From NCBI GenBank assembly GCA_025024175.1, contig QCXZ01000064.1:37593325-37657324 (forward strand): DNA of 64,000 nucleotides, in the 5' to 3' direction. Of the stretch, positions 21,957-33,736 are shown piece after piece. The first letter of the stretch is position 1. Every line of letters begins with the position of its first letter. The stretch is from Rhyzopertha dominica (Eukaryota; Arthropoda; Insecta; Coleoptera; Bostrichidae). The position numbers and the translations under genes are program-made. Below the pieces are notes generated by a model. It was not told the origin of the DNA, made no database searches, and worked only from the letters and a program-made list of their open reading frames with translations.

Positions 21957-22180
21957 TTACATATGCATTTTGCAAACCAACTCCCCGGGCTGTAATATCG
22001 AAGATTTAAGTTGTGGTCTACACGCGATGTTAGCATACTTTACAGCTGTCCGGTCAGCTTTTATTAGGTTCACTAACTCCGCAGAGTAGGATAATAGGCA
22101 CATAGCTGCCATAGTTGTTCCTACTCTGTAGACCTCTCGCCCCACAATAAGGAATTCTCGGGGTCAAATTTCAAATTTGT
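21957..22180 (-). other. Unassigned coding-like frame
   Basis: A minus frame in locally GC-richer sequence reads GREVYRVGTTMAAMCLLSYS, then AELVNLIKADRTAVKYAN. Composition is protein-like and the frame is open upstream of the Met. I recognise no domain and see no clear splice sites. It may be an exon, a transposon relic or chance. Confidence 0.25.
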
Positions 22181-22736
22181 AATAAGCAAGTTTGTGTGGG
22201 AAAGTCTAATTTCGGGCATTTATTTAAAGCTCATTTTATGGTATCTTAGAAGGGCTATAAAAATATTTAGATTACTCACAAATGAGTAGAACAAAACTTT
22301 TTGCATATGTGGAATATTAAATACATTGAAGTACTAAATGATAATATGAAGTGCCGCAAGCAGGATCGATTTTGTCTTTAAGTTGTTGCATTAAACCCTT
22401 ATGAACATTTGCAAATTTTAACAGCCAAACCATTGCCAACAACTCACTTTTCAGTCATAGTGTACAGAGAATCATGACCAGGAAGTCTGTAAAGCAATTT
22501 TATCTCAAATTGCAAGGTGTTGACTAAATTTCGTAAGAAACTATAAGGGTATTTAAATTAATAGAAAATGGGGATGATGTAGTTGATTGTCTAAAAATAA
22601 AAAATATTCCATGCTATTTTATAAAAGAAAAGGTTAACTCCGAAGTAATTTTTAATAGCATATACTGTTCTTAAAGTTAACTTATTTGTATTGTAAAATA
22701 TTAAATGTTGTAATCGTAATATCATTAAAAACTGAC

Positions 22737-22848
22737 CAAGAGCAACCTCAATTGTTTCGTCGGGTTTAGCTAGAAGTCTACTACCTATGTGTTGCTTACA
22801 GTTAGCTTCAGATAACACCGTCGTTTCTGAAAGCTTCCCTATTTTCAT
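22737..22848 (-). other. Possible short first coding exon
   Basis: Starts with ATG, reads MKIGKLSETTVLSEANCKQH and then LLAKPDETIEVAL, and ends at a donor-like G/GTCAGT (GT at 22736-22735). Codon use looks natural for about 37 codons; after the donor the frame becomes low-grade AT-rich sequence. No partner exon or domain was found. Confidence 0.25.
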
Positions 22849-23522
22849 ATTTAACAGAAATTAGTTGAAATTCTTAGAAAAAAATGGAGAGTGAGAGTCC
22901 TTTTCAAATTAACAATGTTCCCAGAAGCTAAAAACCTGTTGTCTTCAGGTATACCGCACTTCGCATCATAATATTTGCATACTAATTATTTATTTTGTGG
23001 GGGTAATGAATTTGTTTATGTAAGGTATTCTCTGGCAGATTAGCATTTTCGGGAAAATTGAGTAAATAATATATGCTTTATAAACTTAGGTTGCTGTTGG
23101 AAAGATATTGTAAAACAATTTCTTCTTTGCTACAACATTCATTTGAAAGGCGTTGTGTTTGGGTTGAGTTGGATTTAAAACTGATTAGATTGAACTTACT
23201 ATTTATTAATTGTTCATTACAACTGTACACACCCACATGCATCTTGCAACAACCTTCATTTTGCTTGTTCCGCTTCACTCTGAGAATCCCTACAATCTAT
23301 GTACATACATTATCGTCGATGATATTTTAATGGGTTAACAGGCATAAGAAGAAATGAAAAATTATTGTAAAAAACAAATTTCAGGCAATAATTAAATTTC
23401 TCTATATGTACATTATGTTATTGCCACTACAAAAGGTTGTGTAATGCATTCAATGTACTCTTACGGGTGGCTGACATAAGAAATCCTTACTCGAGATGTG
23501 GTAACAACACTAAAAAATCACC
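22849..23522. other. No identifiable gene
   Basis: AT-rich sequence with short overlapping frames on both strands (23073-23330) and no resemblance to a known protein. Confidence 0.4.
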
Positions 23523-25783
23523 TATAGGGAGCGTGCACGCGCCCGCTTTCAGAACCCTCTGGTGGATTGAACAGATAAATGTGGGGTATAAATACAAATT
23601 AAATCGTATGTAAAGTAACACGGCAAAAACGAGTGTTTATGCGAAATAAACGAAACAATAATTAAATATGGTTACTACTAAAGTTAACTACTAATAATAA
23701 TAAACTGAATTGTTTCGAAGGTGCACTGCTTTTGAAATATGTTGAAATCATCACATTGAATAGCTTGCAAACAAGCCGGTTTTTGTTTGTAATTTGTTTC
23801 ACATTATTTATCGAATAATTCGCCGATGGCTTCGACCGGACAGTCATTTTCTTAATCGTAGAATTGGGTGTTTTCACATTTTTTAGAAATCATGCCATGT
23901 GTATATTTGGAGCACACTTGTTACGTGCTAAAAATTTCAAACCAGTTTCCGAAAAAAAAAACAGCTTTGAAGTTCAAATATAAAAATTGACCACACAAAC
24001 GCAGTGTCCCGGGATGGAGACGGTGTGACGTAGCACCAGATGTAAACAAAGAATATAGGTTATGTTACCTACGTGTCTTTGCTTGTGCCGAGTGAAATGA
24101 GTTGTTTTCTTGCTTTTAACGGACTCCTCCTAACAACTGGGATAATGTTTAAGCATGTACAAACCAGAAGCTAACAGCAGATGGTGCTTTGTGCCAAAGT
24201 GTTCAAATTTTTAATACATCCGTCAATAATCTCAACAAAATATTCGTAAGTGTACCCGGAGACTACGTGCACAAACGGAGATGGTTTAAAGCAGCCCGAA
24301 GGGGTATGACCAAGACAAAATCTACATTTTACTGTTGTGAGACTTAGAGTAACTGCATAATTTTTTGCACGAACTTTGTGTTCCGGGCATATCTTGGACT
24401 GCAGTATACATATGGGCCCCTCTCGCTTCACCTGAACATAACCTATAGCTGCATCTCCGTGTTGCTCACGACTTGCACTAGAAAAAAAAGGTGTATTTCG
24501 TTCAAAATATCAATGATCCATAATGTATTAAATTGCAGATTAAGCTGCTTTATTAATTACTTATATACTGCTGCTTTAGCGCCTTTGATTTCGGCAGCAT
24601 TAAAACGTCGGTCTTTCTTGATAAATTCGGTGACTATAAACATATCTACAATCGGCAAATTGTTGGAAGACGCTTTAACAAAGCATTACGACGACATATT
24701 GTTGAATTTATAAAAAAAACGAGAACACTTTCAAACATAACCAATAACACAAACGAAATACGGAAAGTAGCAGACGCTATCTTGTTTACATCGGGTGATA
24801 CGTCACAGTCACAGCCAGTCCTAGTCAATCCGAGCGTGTCTTAAAACTGCGTTGTTGCCACGTTACGCAATGAGATGTTGTAAACAATTTATTTTGGTTA
24901 AAAAATTTTTTGCAGCGTTATGGATACAGATACACACTTAATTAATTAAGTACTCTTTTTTAATGCATAAAAGTTTATATTTTATAACTAGTGAACACAC
25001 CCAATTATTCTATAAATAGTGTGAAGCAAAGCACAAACAGAAACCAGGTTGTTTACAACCTATTCCATATAGTAACTAATAATAATTATTACTTTAGTCT
25101 TCTACCTTTCATCTTTTATGACATGCATTGTTATTCAGGAAACTGCAAATATGAATGGGTAGGTATCTATAAATTGGTACAAAACGACTTAGCACGCCAG
25201 ATGCGCGAAGGCGGACCTCGCTTCGAAGATCGTCAACTACCGCGTAGTACAGAAAGAGCGCTAAAACATCCTGTTAACCTGTTATTCATGCTACATGTGC
25301 TTGGGTATTAGACGCAGGGTTGGAATCTATTAAGAAATTCTAAGCGAAAGTGACAATGTTTTTCATTTAAACTGTAGCCGACAGACGAACGCCCCACTCT
25401 ACATTTTGTTCTTCTGCGCAATCATCTCTCGCAGGTCAAGTCGTTTTGTACTAGGTATACCTATATACATATTGCGGAACACATAACAAAGTATCTATTT
25501 ACTTTTTTCTATTGATGACACTAATCTAACGTAGTTTTCGTTCAGCTTCCCAAACCTGTCCAGCAAATCGATAAAAGCGTATGTTTTTGCTGCCACACGA
25601 GTTCTCAGTATAAGTCCAGAACACAACAATTTATTTGAGATTTTCAATGTATTACACACTTCCCACACAATATTAAAGCAAATAGTAAATCGCTGAAATT
25701 CGTTATTGTCATGCTGTGTATACCTCAATCTTGCGTTATTTCATCACCGGTGGCGCTACTAGTCCACGTGCACGCTCCCTATA
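23523..25783 (+). mobile_element. THAP-bearing element with inverted-repeat arms
   Basis: A 2,261-bp block bounded by perfect 17-bp inverted repeats (23523-23539 and 25767-25783) starting TATAGGGAGCGTG. Inside are further inverted pairs: 24024-24050 with 24781-24807 (TGTGACGTA.CACC.GATGTAAAC), 23700-23880 with 24985-25085 (a related reading, NYSINNVKQITNKNR versus NYSINSVKQSTNRNQ), and a local pair at 25158-25209 with 25408-25466. A damaged THAP domain lies at 24155-24345. No convincing TSD was found. The architecture fits a non-autonomous, partly palindromic derivative of a THAP-encoding transposon, possibly P-like; superfamily not proven. Confidence 0.7.
24155..24345 (+). pseudogene. Degenerate THAP zinc-finger domain
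   Basis: From an ATG at 24155 the frame reads NSRWCFVPKCSN, the first Cys pair. After a frameshift at about 24202 it continues NTSVNNLNKIFVSVPGDYVH, then RRWFKAARRGM and KSTFYCCET. This follows the insect THAP pattern RWC.VP.C.NT....P.KIF.SVP....R.KW..A.RR....KST.Y.CE.HF in order. The final His is replaced by a stop (CCET then TAG), so the C2CH zinc site is incomplete and the frame is broken. Downstream sequence does not continue the domain. Confidence 0.75.
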
Positions 25784-26000
25784 CATTTAAAAACAACGGA
25801 TAATACGAGAGGTTGGCTACGTTCGAATCGGACGTGGCACTAGAAGAAGAATAGCCAATATATATACTGCAAAACACTTGTGTATTGAAATCTTCTCTAT
25901 GTTCTGTTGATATCCTTTATAAATGAAAATACAGGGATATCAAAATTAAGGAACATTAATGAATACTTAAACTTTAGCCGGTGTCATTTCGTAAGGTTTA

Positions 26001-27982
26001 TACAGGGTGATTTAATTTCGGTTCTCTACATGAGGATTTCGTAAACGATGAGAAATGGAAAGAAGGTTAAACGGGGGCAAAGTTCTGCAGTTTTTAAGCC
26101 CTTTCAGAATTTAAAAGGAAATCCGATCAATCTGCTCCACTTTTTGAGGTATTTCTAAAAAAAAATTTTTTTGTTTTTGCTCATAACTTTTTTAATATAT
26201 ATCCGATCTAAAATTGGGAAGCACATTCTTAAAGCACTTTTTAAAAGCTATCCACTAGTGCTAACAGTAATTTTGTACAATGTTTTGTCTGTTCGCAATC
26301 ATCAATTTTATTTTTTCCTTTGGACGCTATATTGAATAAAGATTTTTTCTGATTAATTTCATTCTTTTTACAAATAAATGCAAAAATGCCAAAAACTCAT
26401 ATTTAAAATAATAAAACATAACAAATCTAGTAGCTCTCAAGTGCCACAATTTTAAACGCACATACTCTAAAATCTAGAGATGTGTAACGTCATTTAATCA
26501 AACATAATTAAAAATCTGAAAAAAAATCTTATTTATCTGATGCATTTTTTCAGTGTATGAAAAAAACTGAAAGCTTACATCTTTTTGCTCATAACGTCTT
26601 CAACAGTCATCGGATCGAAGAGTTTTGCATTTAGAAGACAAAATGACACTATTCTACGCAAGGAAAATCTGAGCAAAGCGATGTATCACACTTGGCGTTC
26701 TATTCACGAATGAATGTAAAACTGTAAAAGTACAACATATCAAGTAATACCAATTATATTCAAACAACAACAATTTTTACATAGCTATCGCACCGGATAA
26801 CAAACTGTAAATGTTATTAAGACTAAATTTTAATAAGTTGTTCAGTTGTTCTTACATCTCTGAGAACATCAACTCTTAATCCTACTTTTCGACGCCTTTT
26901 TATAAAGCTTTTGTACAAAGTTAAATTTCTGTCGAATTTTAAAGAAGGGGTTCTGTGAGGCTGCAGCCTTTCTGGATACAGCTCAAAATACCCCTGGCTA
27001 GCTAATTCGGCATTACGATTGATTATTATTACACTTTCACCATATCTCGACGCCCTGTATCNCTAAACATCTTGCCATTTTCCGGCATTATTTGGTTTGT
27101 TGTATTGTTAGTTTTAATTAATTTTTTGCAGTTATTTGTGAATAGAACACCAAGTGCGATACATCGTTTTACTCAGATTTTTTTTTGCATCGAATAGCGG
27201 TAATTTTTCAATATGAGTCCCATAAGGAAAAGAAAGTTGATGATCCCTCACTGCCGAAACGTTGTACTAAATTACATAAATTACACCAAAACATAGCTCA
27301 TAAAAAGTGTCTTATGAATGTCCATCTTTTTGTTCGATCCTATCGCCGATATCTATCGAAGAAGTTATGAACAAAACAGGAAAATAAAAAATTTCTGTTT
27401 TTTCATAATATCTCCAAAAATGCAACAGATAGGTAAATAAGATTTCTCTTTAGACTCTTAATATAATTTGATGTAATACATATGTACGTGTATCTAGATT
27501 TGGGGTATATGAGCTCAAAATTGTGGCAATTGTTTTCAAGGACGACTAGATGTATTATGCTTAATATTTTATATATGAGTTTTTGGTATCTTTGCATTTA
27601 TTTGTAAAGAAAATTACTAAGTGTGGTATATGAACTTAATCAAAAAAATCTTTATTCAACAGTACTTTTTTTCAATATGGTGTCCATAAGAAGAAATAAA
27701 GTTCATAATGATTGTGAGCAGACGAAACATCGTACTAAATTACTGTTAGCACTAGTTGATAGCCTGTAAAAAAGTGCCTTAAGAATGTGCTTTCCAACTT
27801 TGGATTGGACGCATACTTAAAAAGATTTGAGCAAAAAAACGAAAATCAAAAAGGTAGATCGGGTTTCTTTCCAGATTCTGAAAGGGCTTGAAAATGAGCA
27901 AGTTTTTCCCCATTTAACCTTTTTTCTATTTCTTACCGTTTACAAGATCCAAATATAGAGAACGAAATTGAATCACCCTGTA
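26001..27982. mobile_element. 2-kb fold-back mariner-type element
   Basis: Ends TACAGGGTGATT...AATCACCCTGTA, flanked by TA (26001-26002 and 27981-27982). The inverted similarity is not confined to the tips: roughly 26003-26706 is matched in inverted order by 27125-27980, with pairs such as CTCATAACTT with AAGTTATGAAC, TCACTTGGCGTTCTATTCAC with GTGAATAGAACACCAAGTG, and AAATGGAAAGAAGG with CCTTTTTTCTATTT. The non-palindromic centre (about 26710-27120) holds a transposase fragment and another terminal-like string, ACAGGGCGTCGAG. The TA target and ACAGGGTG end indicate an IS630/Tc1-mariner lineage. Confidence 0.8.
26823..27047 (-). pseudogene. Transposase N-terminal (DUF4817-like) fragment in the fold-back loop
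   Basis: Open for 74 codons before a stop. It reads RYGESVIIINRNAELASQGY, then FELYPERLQPHRTP and FIKRRRKVGLR. The pattern Y...E.......N.NA..A...Y...YP.R..P fits the short insect domain DUF4817 at the N-terminus of many IS630-like transposases, where it forms a DNA-binding helix set. Upstream and downstream parts are missing. Orientation is minus, between the two arms. Confidence 0.65.
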
Positions 27983-29705
27983 TAAATTTTAATATGATTT
28001 AATTTGCTTTATTGGAACCATGAATCTGCCACGTTGTAAAGAATAACGTCAACAATCAGCAAGCACAGTTCCAGCTATTACCTGAAAATGAGCTAGTGAA
28101 ATGATCGAATACAAGTTAGCAGCTAGATTCACTTTCTTATACAGACTATTCAATATGTTCGCTTTAAATCTACTGATAAGGTGTTTCCTTCACTTAACTT
28201 CTATAATGAAACTCATACTGTTGCACGTGAATGCAGAATTTTCCGCATATTTATTGAATCCTCTTGTAATTTGGGTATGCGGCAAAGGATGGTCAGTGAA
28301 AAACGAAGCTTTTTCAGCTAATGCCTATATTTCGAGTACAGTAATTGGCTCTTCATCAGGGCTCTGGTAAAATAATACAATTGTTTAAAAAACACATAAA
28401 TCTACAAACAGTAAATACTCACAGCCAACCGCTAAATTTAGGATAGAATTCGAAAAACACATGGTGATGAGAATCACATCAATTGATGTCACTACATTCT
28501 CCTGACTGGAGGCACAAACATTGATAGCATTTACATATAAGTAAGTCAAAAACAATTTTTCTTCAAAAAAAAGGATTCTATTTTGCACGTACAGGCAAAA
28601 ACCTCTATATGTAAATAATTATATGTTTCTACTCATAGTTTTTATATACGTGTTCGTAAATAGTTTATTATACATATTGTAGTAGAAGTTACCGCCGAAA
28701 TTAAATAATATTTTCGTAGGCAACGAAGAGCGAATAAACTCACCTCCGTTTTGCGGTGCTAATCTCCCATTTCAATTTTCCTCTTTCTCTCGATCTTTCA
28801 AGTCGGTGTTTGCCTGTCAAATACGCGTGAAGGGTAAGGCCAAAATTTTATTCCCAGACATTAATTTTCTTGCTCCACAAGCAATTAATTTCCCAAAGGC
28901 TGCCAGCCTGCCGAGTGCGTTAGGAAATTAATTACATATTCCATGCGGATGTTATGCTCACAGGTATGGTAATGAAATTGTTGCTCAACCCAAAACATCA
29001 AAGCGAATGTCTTAATCTAAGGCGCGTATATGGGTGAATTTGTCGCTTTTCGCATTCCCCAGAAACACCTCGCTGTAAGTCACGTTTCAAAGCGCCCTGC
29101 ATATGAGGAATATCAATGGGGAGGCTACAACATTAGGTGTTTATCAATTTACTAGACTAGAATGGGTTTCTACAGCTTATATGTANTACAATGAAGAATG
29201 CCCAATAAGACTCCCACTGAAGAAAAAAAGATTGATATTTTAGTATACCGCTGTTCCCAATACTTACTTTAAAGTTACGTTATCACTTGTCTTCATTGTT
29301 GCCAGGTGTATTAGCTGGTAAAAACTAAGCTGTACCAAATTTAAGCCCAGAATTGACACTGACAAACTGACCTGCACACGTGATACCAGAGAATAATTGT
29401 ACAGGGTTTCTATAAATGATTCATGCAACGCGGGCCGCGTTGATTTCTTAATTCTTTGTGCCGCCTTTTTATAACTGCTGCCAACCTACAATAAGCACGA
29501 CGATCACTCAACATCAATAAGCACGATATACTGTACTAAAGGTTGTAGATCAAGTTATACTCACAGATTATAAAGATTTCCCAATAATTTACGCTTCTGT
29601 TTTCCTTTAAAAAGTAATAGATAACAATAATTATTGGTATAGTAAGTTTGTGGTAAGCTCTGCAGTCCACACCTTTGCACTGTCAAAGCTTTGTGTAGTG
29701 CAGCT
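27983..29705. other. No identifiable gene; GC-richer patch at 28740-29120
   Basis: The patch has runs of balanced composition and an internal inverted motif (CAATTAATTTCC near 28881 and GGAAATTAATTA near 28922). This could reflect a conserved regulatory block, but no coding frame supports it and conservation cannot be judged from one sequence. Confidence 0.3.
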
Positions 29706-30436
29706 AACGTTACTAGAGATGTGTAACTCAGGAGTGAGCTGCATCGAAGAGCTGACTCTTTCAAAAGAGCTGCTGAGGCAGCTCACTTATTTCAGTAGAT
29801 GCAGCTCTCCGGCTCAGCGCCGAACTGAACTGAATTGCCGAGCTGGCTGACAACGTGACAACTGAACGCAGCTATCGTTCATTGATACGGCTCAGGCGAG
29901 CTGTTCTATCCATTCTTTTTCCCAACATGTTAAGTAGGTACACTGGTACATAGTTACAAAATCTATGTAAACGACATGAGCCAGGTAATTAATAACTTAA
30001 AGTCGACGTTTTAACGAACGTAAATATATGGGTTTGCAACAAAGATAGTATGTAACAAAAATAAAACAAACAACTACAAAAACACAACTCTACAATTCAC
30101 AAAAGTGTATTAAATTAAAAATATTATTTCTTCCACTTTGTTGCTGGACAGACGCGGGAGTTATCAAGTTTACTTCCGGTTTTAATTTTAAATTTGATAA
30201 TTTGGCTTGTCCAACAAAAACAAATACGTAAATCCAGACTTTAAGTACGTCTCGGATACGAGAGATCTAGATCAAATAGAGACTGATAGAGAGCCGTGAC
30301 GATATTCATATGACGAATCGTAGGAATCTTGCAGCTCTTTTGAGCCGACTCACTGAGTCAGCTCAGTTCAAAGAAGCAGATGCAGTGAACTGACTCACTG
30401 ATGAAAAGAATCGAAATGCCCACCTCTAAACGTTAC
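29706..30436. mobile_element. Non-autonomous hAT element with perfect TSD
   Basis: The 715-bp element (29714-30428) is flanked by a perfect 8-bp duplication, AACGTTAC (29706-29713 and 30429-30436). Its ends are TAGAGATGTG on the left and, read inward on the other strand, TAGAGGTGGGCA on the right, a common hAT TIR form. The interior is rich in GAGCTG/CAGCTC words near both ends. No transposase frame. An 8-bp TSD with TAGAG-type TIRs supports the hAT superfamily. Confidence 0.85.
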
Positions 30437-30716
30437 TGCCATTTAGTTTGTGAATTTTACAATTGCGGCAACAAAAAACATCTTTTACTCCATTATAGAA
30501 CAGTTATTTAACAGGCTTACTGAAGCCACAACCTCAAAAATACGATACATATCCTAAAAGTTGTACGAAACCGTGTCATCCCACAGCCCCGAAATGTGAG
30601 CTTTCTACAACCTTAAAGTTGGTTACCCCACAAAACACTACAGAATATGTTGAGAATAAACATCCCCACGCGATTTCTCATATTACAATATACAAATAAT
30701 TCAACAGTCGACAGAT

Positions 30717-32637
30717 CAGGCCCGGCGACAGGAATGTTGGGGCCCGTTACTCTGATTCAAATGTGGGCCCTCCTAGTGTAGCATTTGCTAGTTAGTATAT
30801 TATACAGGAAAAATATTTTATGTGCCAAAAATGTTGTTAACCTCACTATACACGTCCCTATCATTCGTTCTCGTTCATTTAGAACACACAAGATATAAAA
30901 CGACACGTACTAATTAAACTACTGGCAAAAAAATAACGCCTATATTTGTATTATACAACTGTTGGATATAAAGTCATTTTCAATCTTATGGACGAAAGGA
31001 AAGAATGACCGCTAAAAAACCAGGGATCCTAAAAAGATATTAAGACCTCAAGGTAAAATATAATATAGAACTATCATTCTAATTATTATTAGCATTATGT
31101 TTTTAAGAAAAGAAAATTAAAAAATATATATCATAGAAGGTATAACAGTGGGTACTTAAGTATTTTATTTCGTACGATTAGTACCATNCCCTGCATTAAT
31201 AATAAATTTATTTTGGCACACAATTTCTCCGAATTTCGAGCGTAATTGTTGAAAGTGCTTTCTTCCACGTTCTTTTCACTGCTTCGTTACCAAATCCCTT
31301 TAACCAAAGTATCGGTTGTAGTAATTTTTGCCAACTTGCCCATACATGTTCAATCTGATTGTACTGACAATGATAATGTGATGTACGCACAACTAAATGG
31401 TTGCTGCATAATTCGACAATTACGTATCCTTTNTCTATAGTTTTGTGCCTATTTGCAACATCTAAAAGTTTTATTGTCTTTTAGCCTGTTTAAAGGATTT
31501 TGCAATTAGTTCGGAATTATACGAAGTGTTTTCAATAGCATGGCGTCAGGTACTTGAGAAAATCAAAGTTTACTCAGCAAAACGAAAGTTGAATATACTG
31601 TTTGTTTTTAGAGCGTTAAGTATCCGTAAATAACTTGTTTACGACAATATCAGGCTTTTCACAAACAAACCGCCGATAGCATTATTTCTTATTTTTGCAT
31701 AGAGCTTAGAGATTTTACCAGTTTCTTAAATCTAATGCACTGCCATTGTCAAGAAGGCCTGATTCTAAATTAACCTTTAGACTTCACTGTGATTGGCAAA
31801 TTGTCTTGTGCAGCTCATATTTGACTCTCTTGAAAGGTGTGAACTTTTCGCCATCCATTCCTTGTGTAAGGCCCCGGACAATTATATTCGAAAACGTTGA
31901 GTACCTTAACACTACGTTCCAAATTTTCTTTTAGGTCTGTTAAAAATGTAATAACTTTCAACTTTTCAATCATTTTAACCAGTCCTAACGCAAAAATAGC
32001 ATTCATACACTACTAAATGCAAGCACGTTGTTTTTACTCAAGGATGAAAACAAGACTGAAATCCTCCATACAGTCCATACAGTGGTTTACAGGTACATGT
32101 TAATTAAGTGATTCATTTAAATGCCATTTACTAATTGTTATAAGCAATATTCAAATATTTGTGTGGGTGTTTATTTATTTAAATCACATTTTCCCATAAT
32201 GATTTACGGAATTATCTAAAACACTGTGGCAAACGCAAACCTTTTACATAAATTATGTACCTGGAAGTAGATAACACTGATTTATCGAACACACATGGTG
32301 GATAAGTACTGATGTATACTTTTTTACATACTAACGTGAAATTGTTTTACGCGGTACTTTAGTATGAGTTTTACTTTCGTTTGAGGATCCCTAGTTTCTG
32401 GGCGAAGATTCCATCCTTTGGTCCATTTGATTTTCCACAATTTTAACTAGTATATATCGTACTATTTCTTTTATGTGCTAAATGAGTGATAATGATTATG
32501 ATAGGAACGTGTTTAGAGCAGTTTACATCTGGGCCACATTAAGATATTTTCACTATAGTAGCAAATAGCATGGGGCCCCTTTGATCCAGGGCCCGTTACA
32601 GTTGTACCCGTTGTCCCCCCACCCTATCGCCGGGCTG
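30717..32637. mobile_element. hAT-type element with near-perfect TSD
   Basis: A 1,921-bp element with TIRs CAGGCCCGGCGACAGG (left) and CAGCCCGGCGATAGGG (right, other strand), followed inward on both sides by GGGCCC-type words. The 8-bp flanks CGACAGAT (30709-30716) and CTACAGAT (32638-32645) agree at 7 of 8 positions. CAG.CC termini and an 8-bp TSD indicate hAT. Inside I find no hAT transposase, only an unrelated mariner-type fragment at 31208-31440, so it is a non-autonomous or secondarily invaded copy. Confidence 0.82.
31208..31440 (-). pseudogene. IS630/Tc1-mariner transposase C-terminal fragment
   Basis: The minus strand reads KGYVIVELCSNHLVVR, then SHYHCQYNQIEHVWASWQKL, then GNEAVKRTWKKALSTIT. 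This matches the block GH.V.RLPPYHC.YNPIE.VW...K followed by ......AL..IT at the C-terminus of arthropod IS630-type transposases; the Glu of the QIEHVW block corresponds to the third catalytic residue. An N lies upstream and the N-terminal half is not visible. It sits within the hAT element, so it was either inserted there or captured. Confidence 0.75.
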
Positions 32638-32645
32638 CTACAGAT

Positions 32646-32958
32646 TACTAGCATACGTCAAAGTAATAGTTGTGTTTACTTTCCTGAGAGGAGGGAAACT
32701 GATTAAATCGATAATTTCCAACTAGTCCATCTTAATAATTATTTATTTAATCTTTGGTAGTACTTTNCTTTATGACAAAAAAGTAGTGGTTTGTTAATAA
32801 GATCTGCAGAGCTGCAGTAATGGCTTTGCATTTAAATAAATAAATAGCCCTTATTATTTGATATACACGTACATAGTGCCTTTTGTTTTTATTTCTTGAT
32901 ATTTGCGTGTTAAATGTGAATTGTAAGTCTACACATAATAATTCGACAACCGGTGCTT
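32646..32958. other. No identifiable gene
   Basis: AT-rich spacer with one N near 32767. It ends in a pyrimidine-poor but acceptor-like GGTGCTTCAG just before the coding-like block. Confidence 0.4.
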
Positions 32959-33246
32959 CAGCGGCTATCTATTTATTACACCTATGATTACTTCTCGTTG
33001 ACCATCATGAAGTCAGCCTGCCATTGTCGCCGTGGTGAATACGTCATCGACATTGTAGAACAAGTACGACAGAACATATTTGACCTTGAATCAAGATTCG
33101 AGATTCCTGGAGATTCTCTGTGCAAGTGGCGTACACTACCCGAACTGCACGATTTTTGTCGGCTACATGGTTACCAGTGCTATTACAATAGTAATAATAG
33201 TTTTTGGTCTAATGGGGAATTTCTTGCAGTGTTCAATTCAACATAA
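32959..33246 (+). CDS. Coding-like terminal exon of unknown protein
   Basis: A clearly protein-like frame of about 95 codons. It reads YYTYDYFSLTIMKSACHCRR, then GEYVIDIVEQVRQNIFDLES, then KWRTLPELHDFCRLHGYQCY, and stops at 33244. An acceptor-like GCTTCAG precedes it at 32953-32959, and AATAAA lies at 33303, about 60 bp after the stop, as for a last exon. Codon use and GC content exceed the background. I recognise no domain. The tail after QCYYN is poorer in quality. It could be a host exon or the end of an unknown transposon ORF; no TIRs or other coding pieces were tied to it. Confidence 0.4.
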   Translation, partial: QRLSIYYTYDYFSLTIMKSACHCRRGEYVIDIVEQVRQNIFDLESRFEIPGDSLCKWRTLPELHDFCRLHGYQCYYNSNNSFWSNGEFLAVFNST

Positions 33247-33611
33247 ATAGAAACGTGCGTTTTATCAGATTAGGTACCTACTTAAGTAAAAATTACCCGT
33301 GGAATAAATACTTCATTGGTTGTTAATGAAATATTTATTCCATTAGCAATCTTCGTAGATTTACCGCAAGGCGACTTAAACATCTGTGAAACAAGGACCC
33401 AAACTGTTTATATGCTTTCTATGTATGCTGATCAAACAAAGCCTATTTGTTCCTAAATCAATTATTTAAGATCTANCGCATGCAATTGCATCGATCTCAC
33501 GTTTAACAAAAGAAAAGCTAATACATTTTATTTGGAAGAATAAAGATCCGTGATCCACATAATGTATAATAATATCAAACGAAGCGTCCCAATTGTACCA
33601 TACCACATTAC

Positions 33612-33734
33612 ATGCATTTTAATTTTGGCTTATTGTTAAGCAGAAGACCTCCTAAATTGCCCTTATTTACCATTATTGCTTTTATTCCAAATCTATTCAG
33701 CCTATTTTTAACGCAAATACTAACACCTTTGACA
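33612..33734 (+). pseudogene. Penelope-like element (copy B), N-terminal segment
   Basis: On the plus strand the frame NFGLLLSRRPPKLPLFTIIA followed by FIPNLFSLF resembles the conserved segment LGPKF..P......II..IE that precedes the RT of Penelope-like ORFs. The same sequence recurs inverted at about 39780-39900. A CACTA-like insertion at 33737 interrupts it; the matching continuation resumes at 36602. Confidence 0.5.
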
Positions 33735-33736
33735 TA

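Noticed and set aside
24171..24431. 86-codon minus frame with several Cys
   Set aside because: It is antisense to the THAP domain found on the plus strand.
25808..25850. tRNA gene suggested by ACGTTCGAATCGG
   Set aside because: No A box or acceptor stem pairs with it at the right distance.
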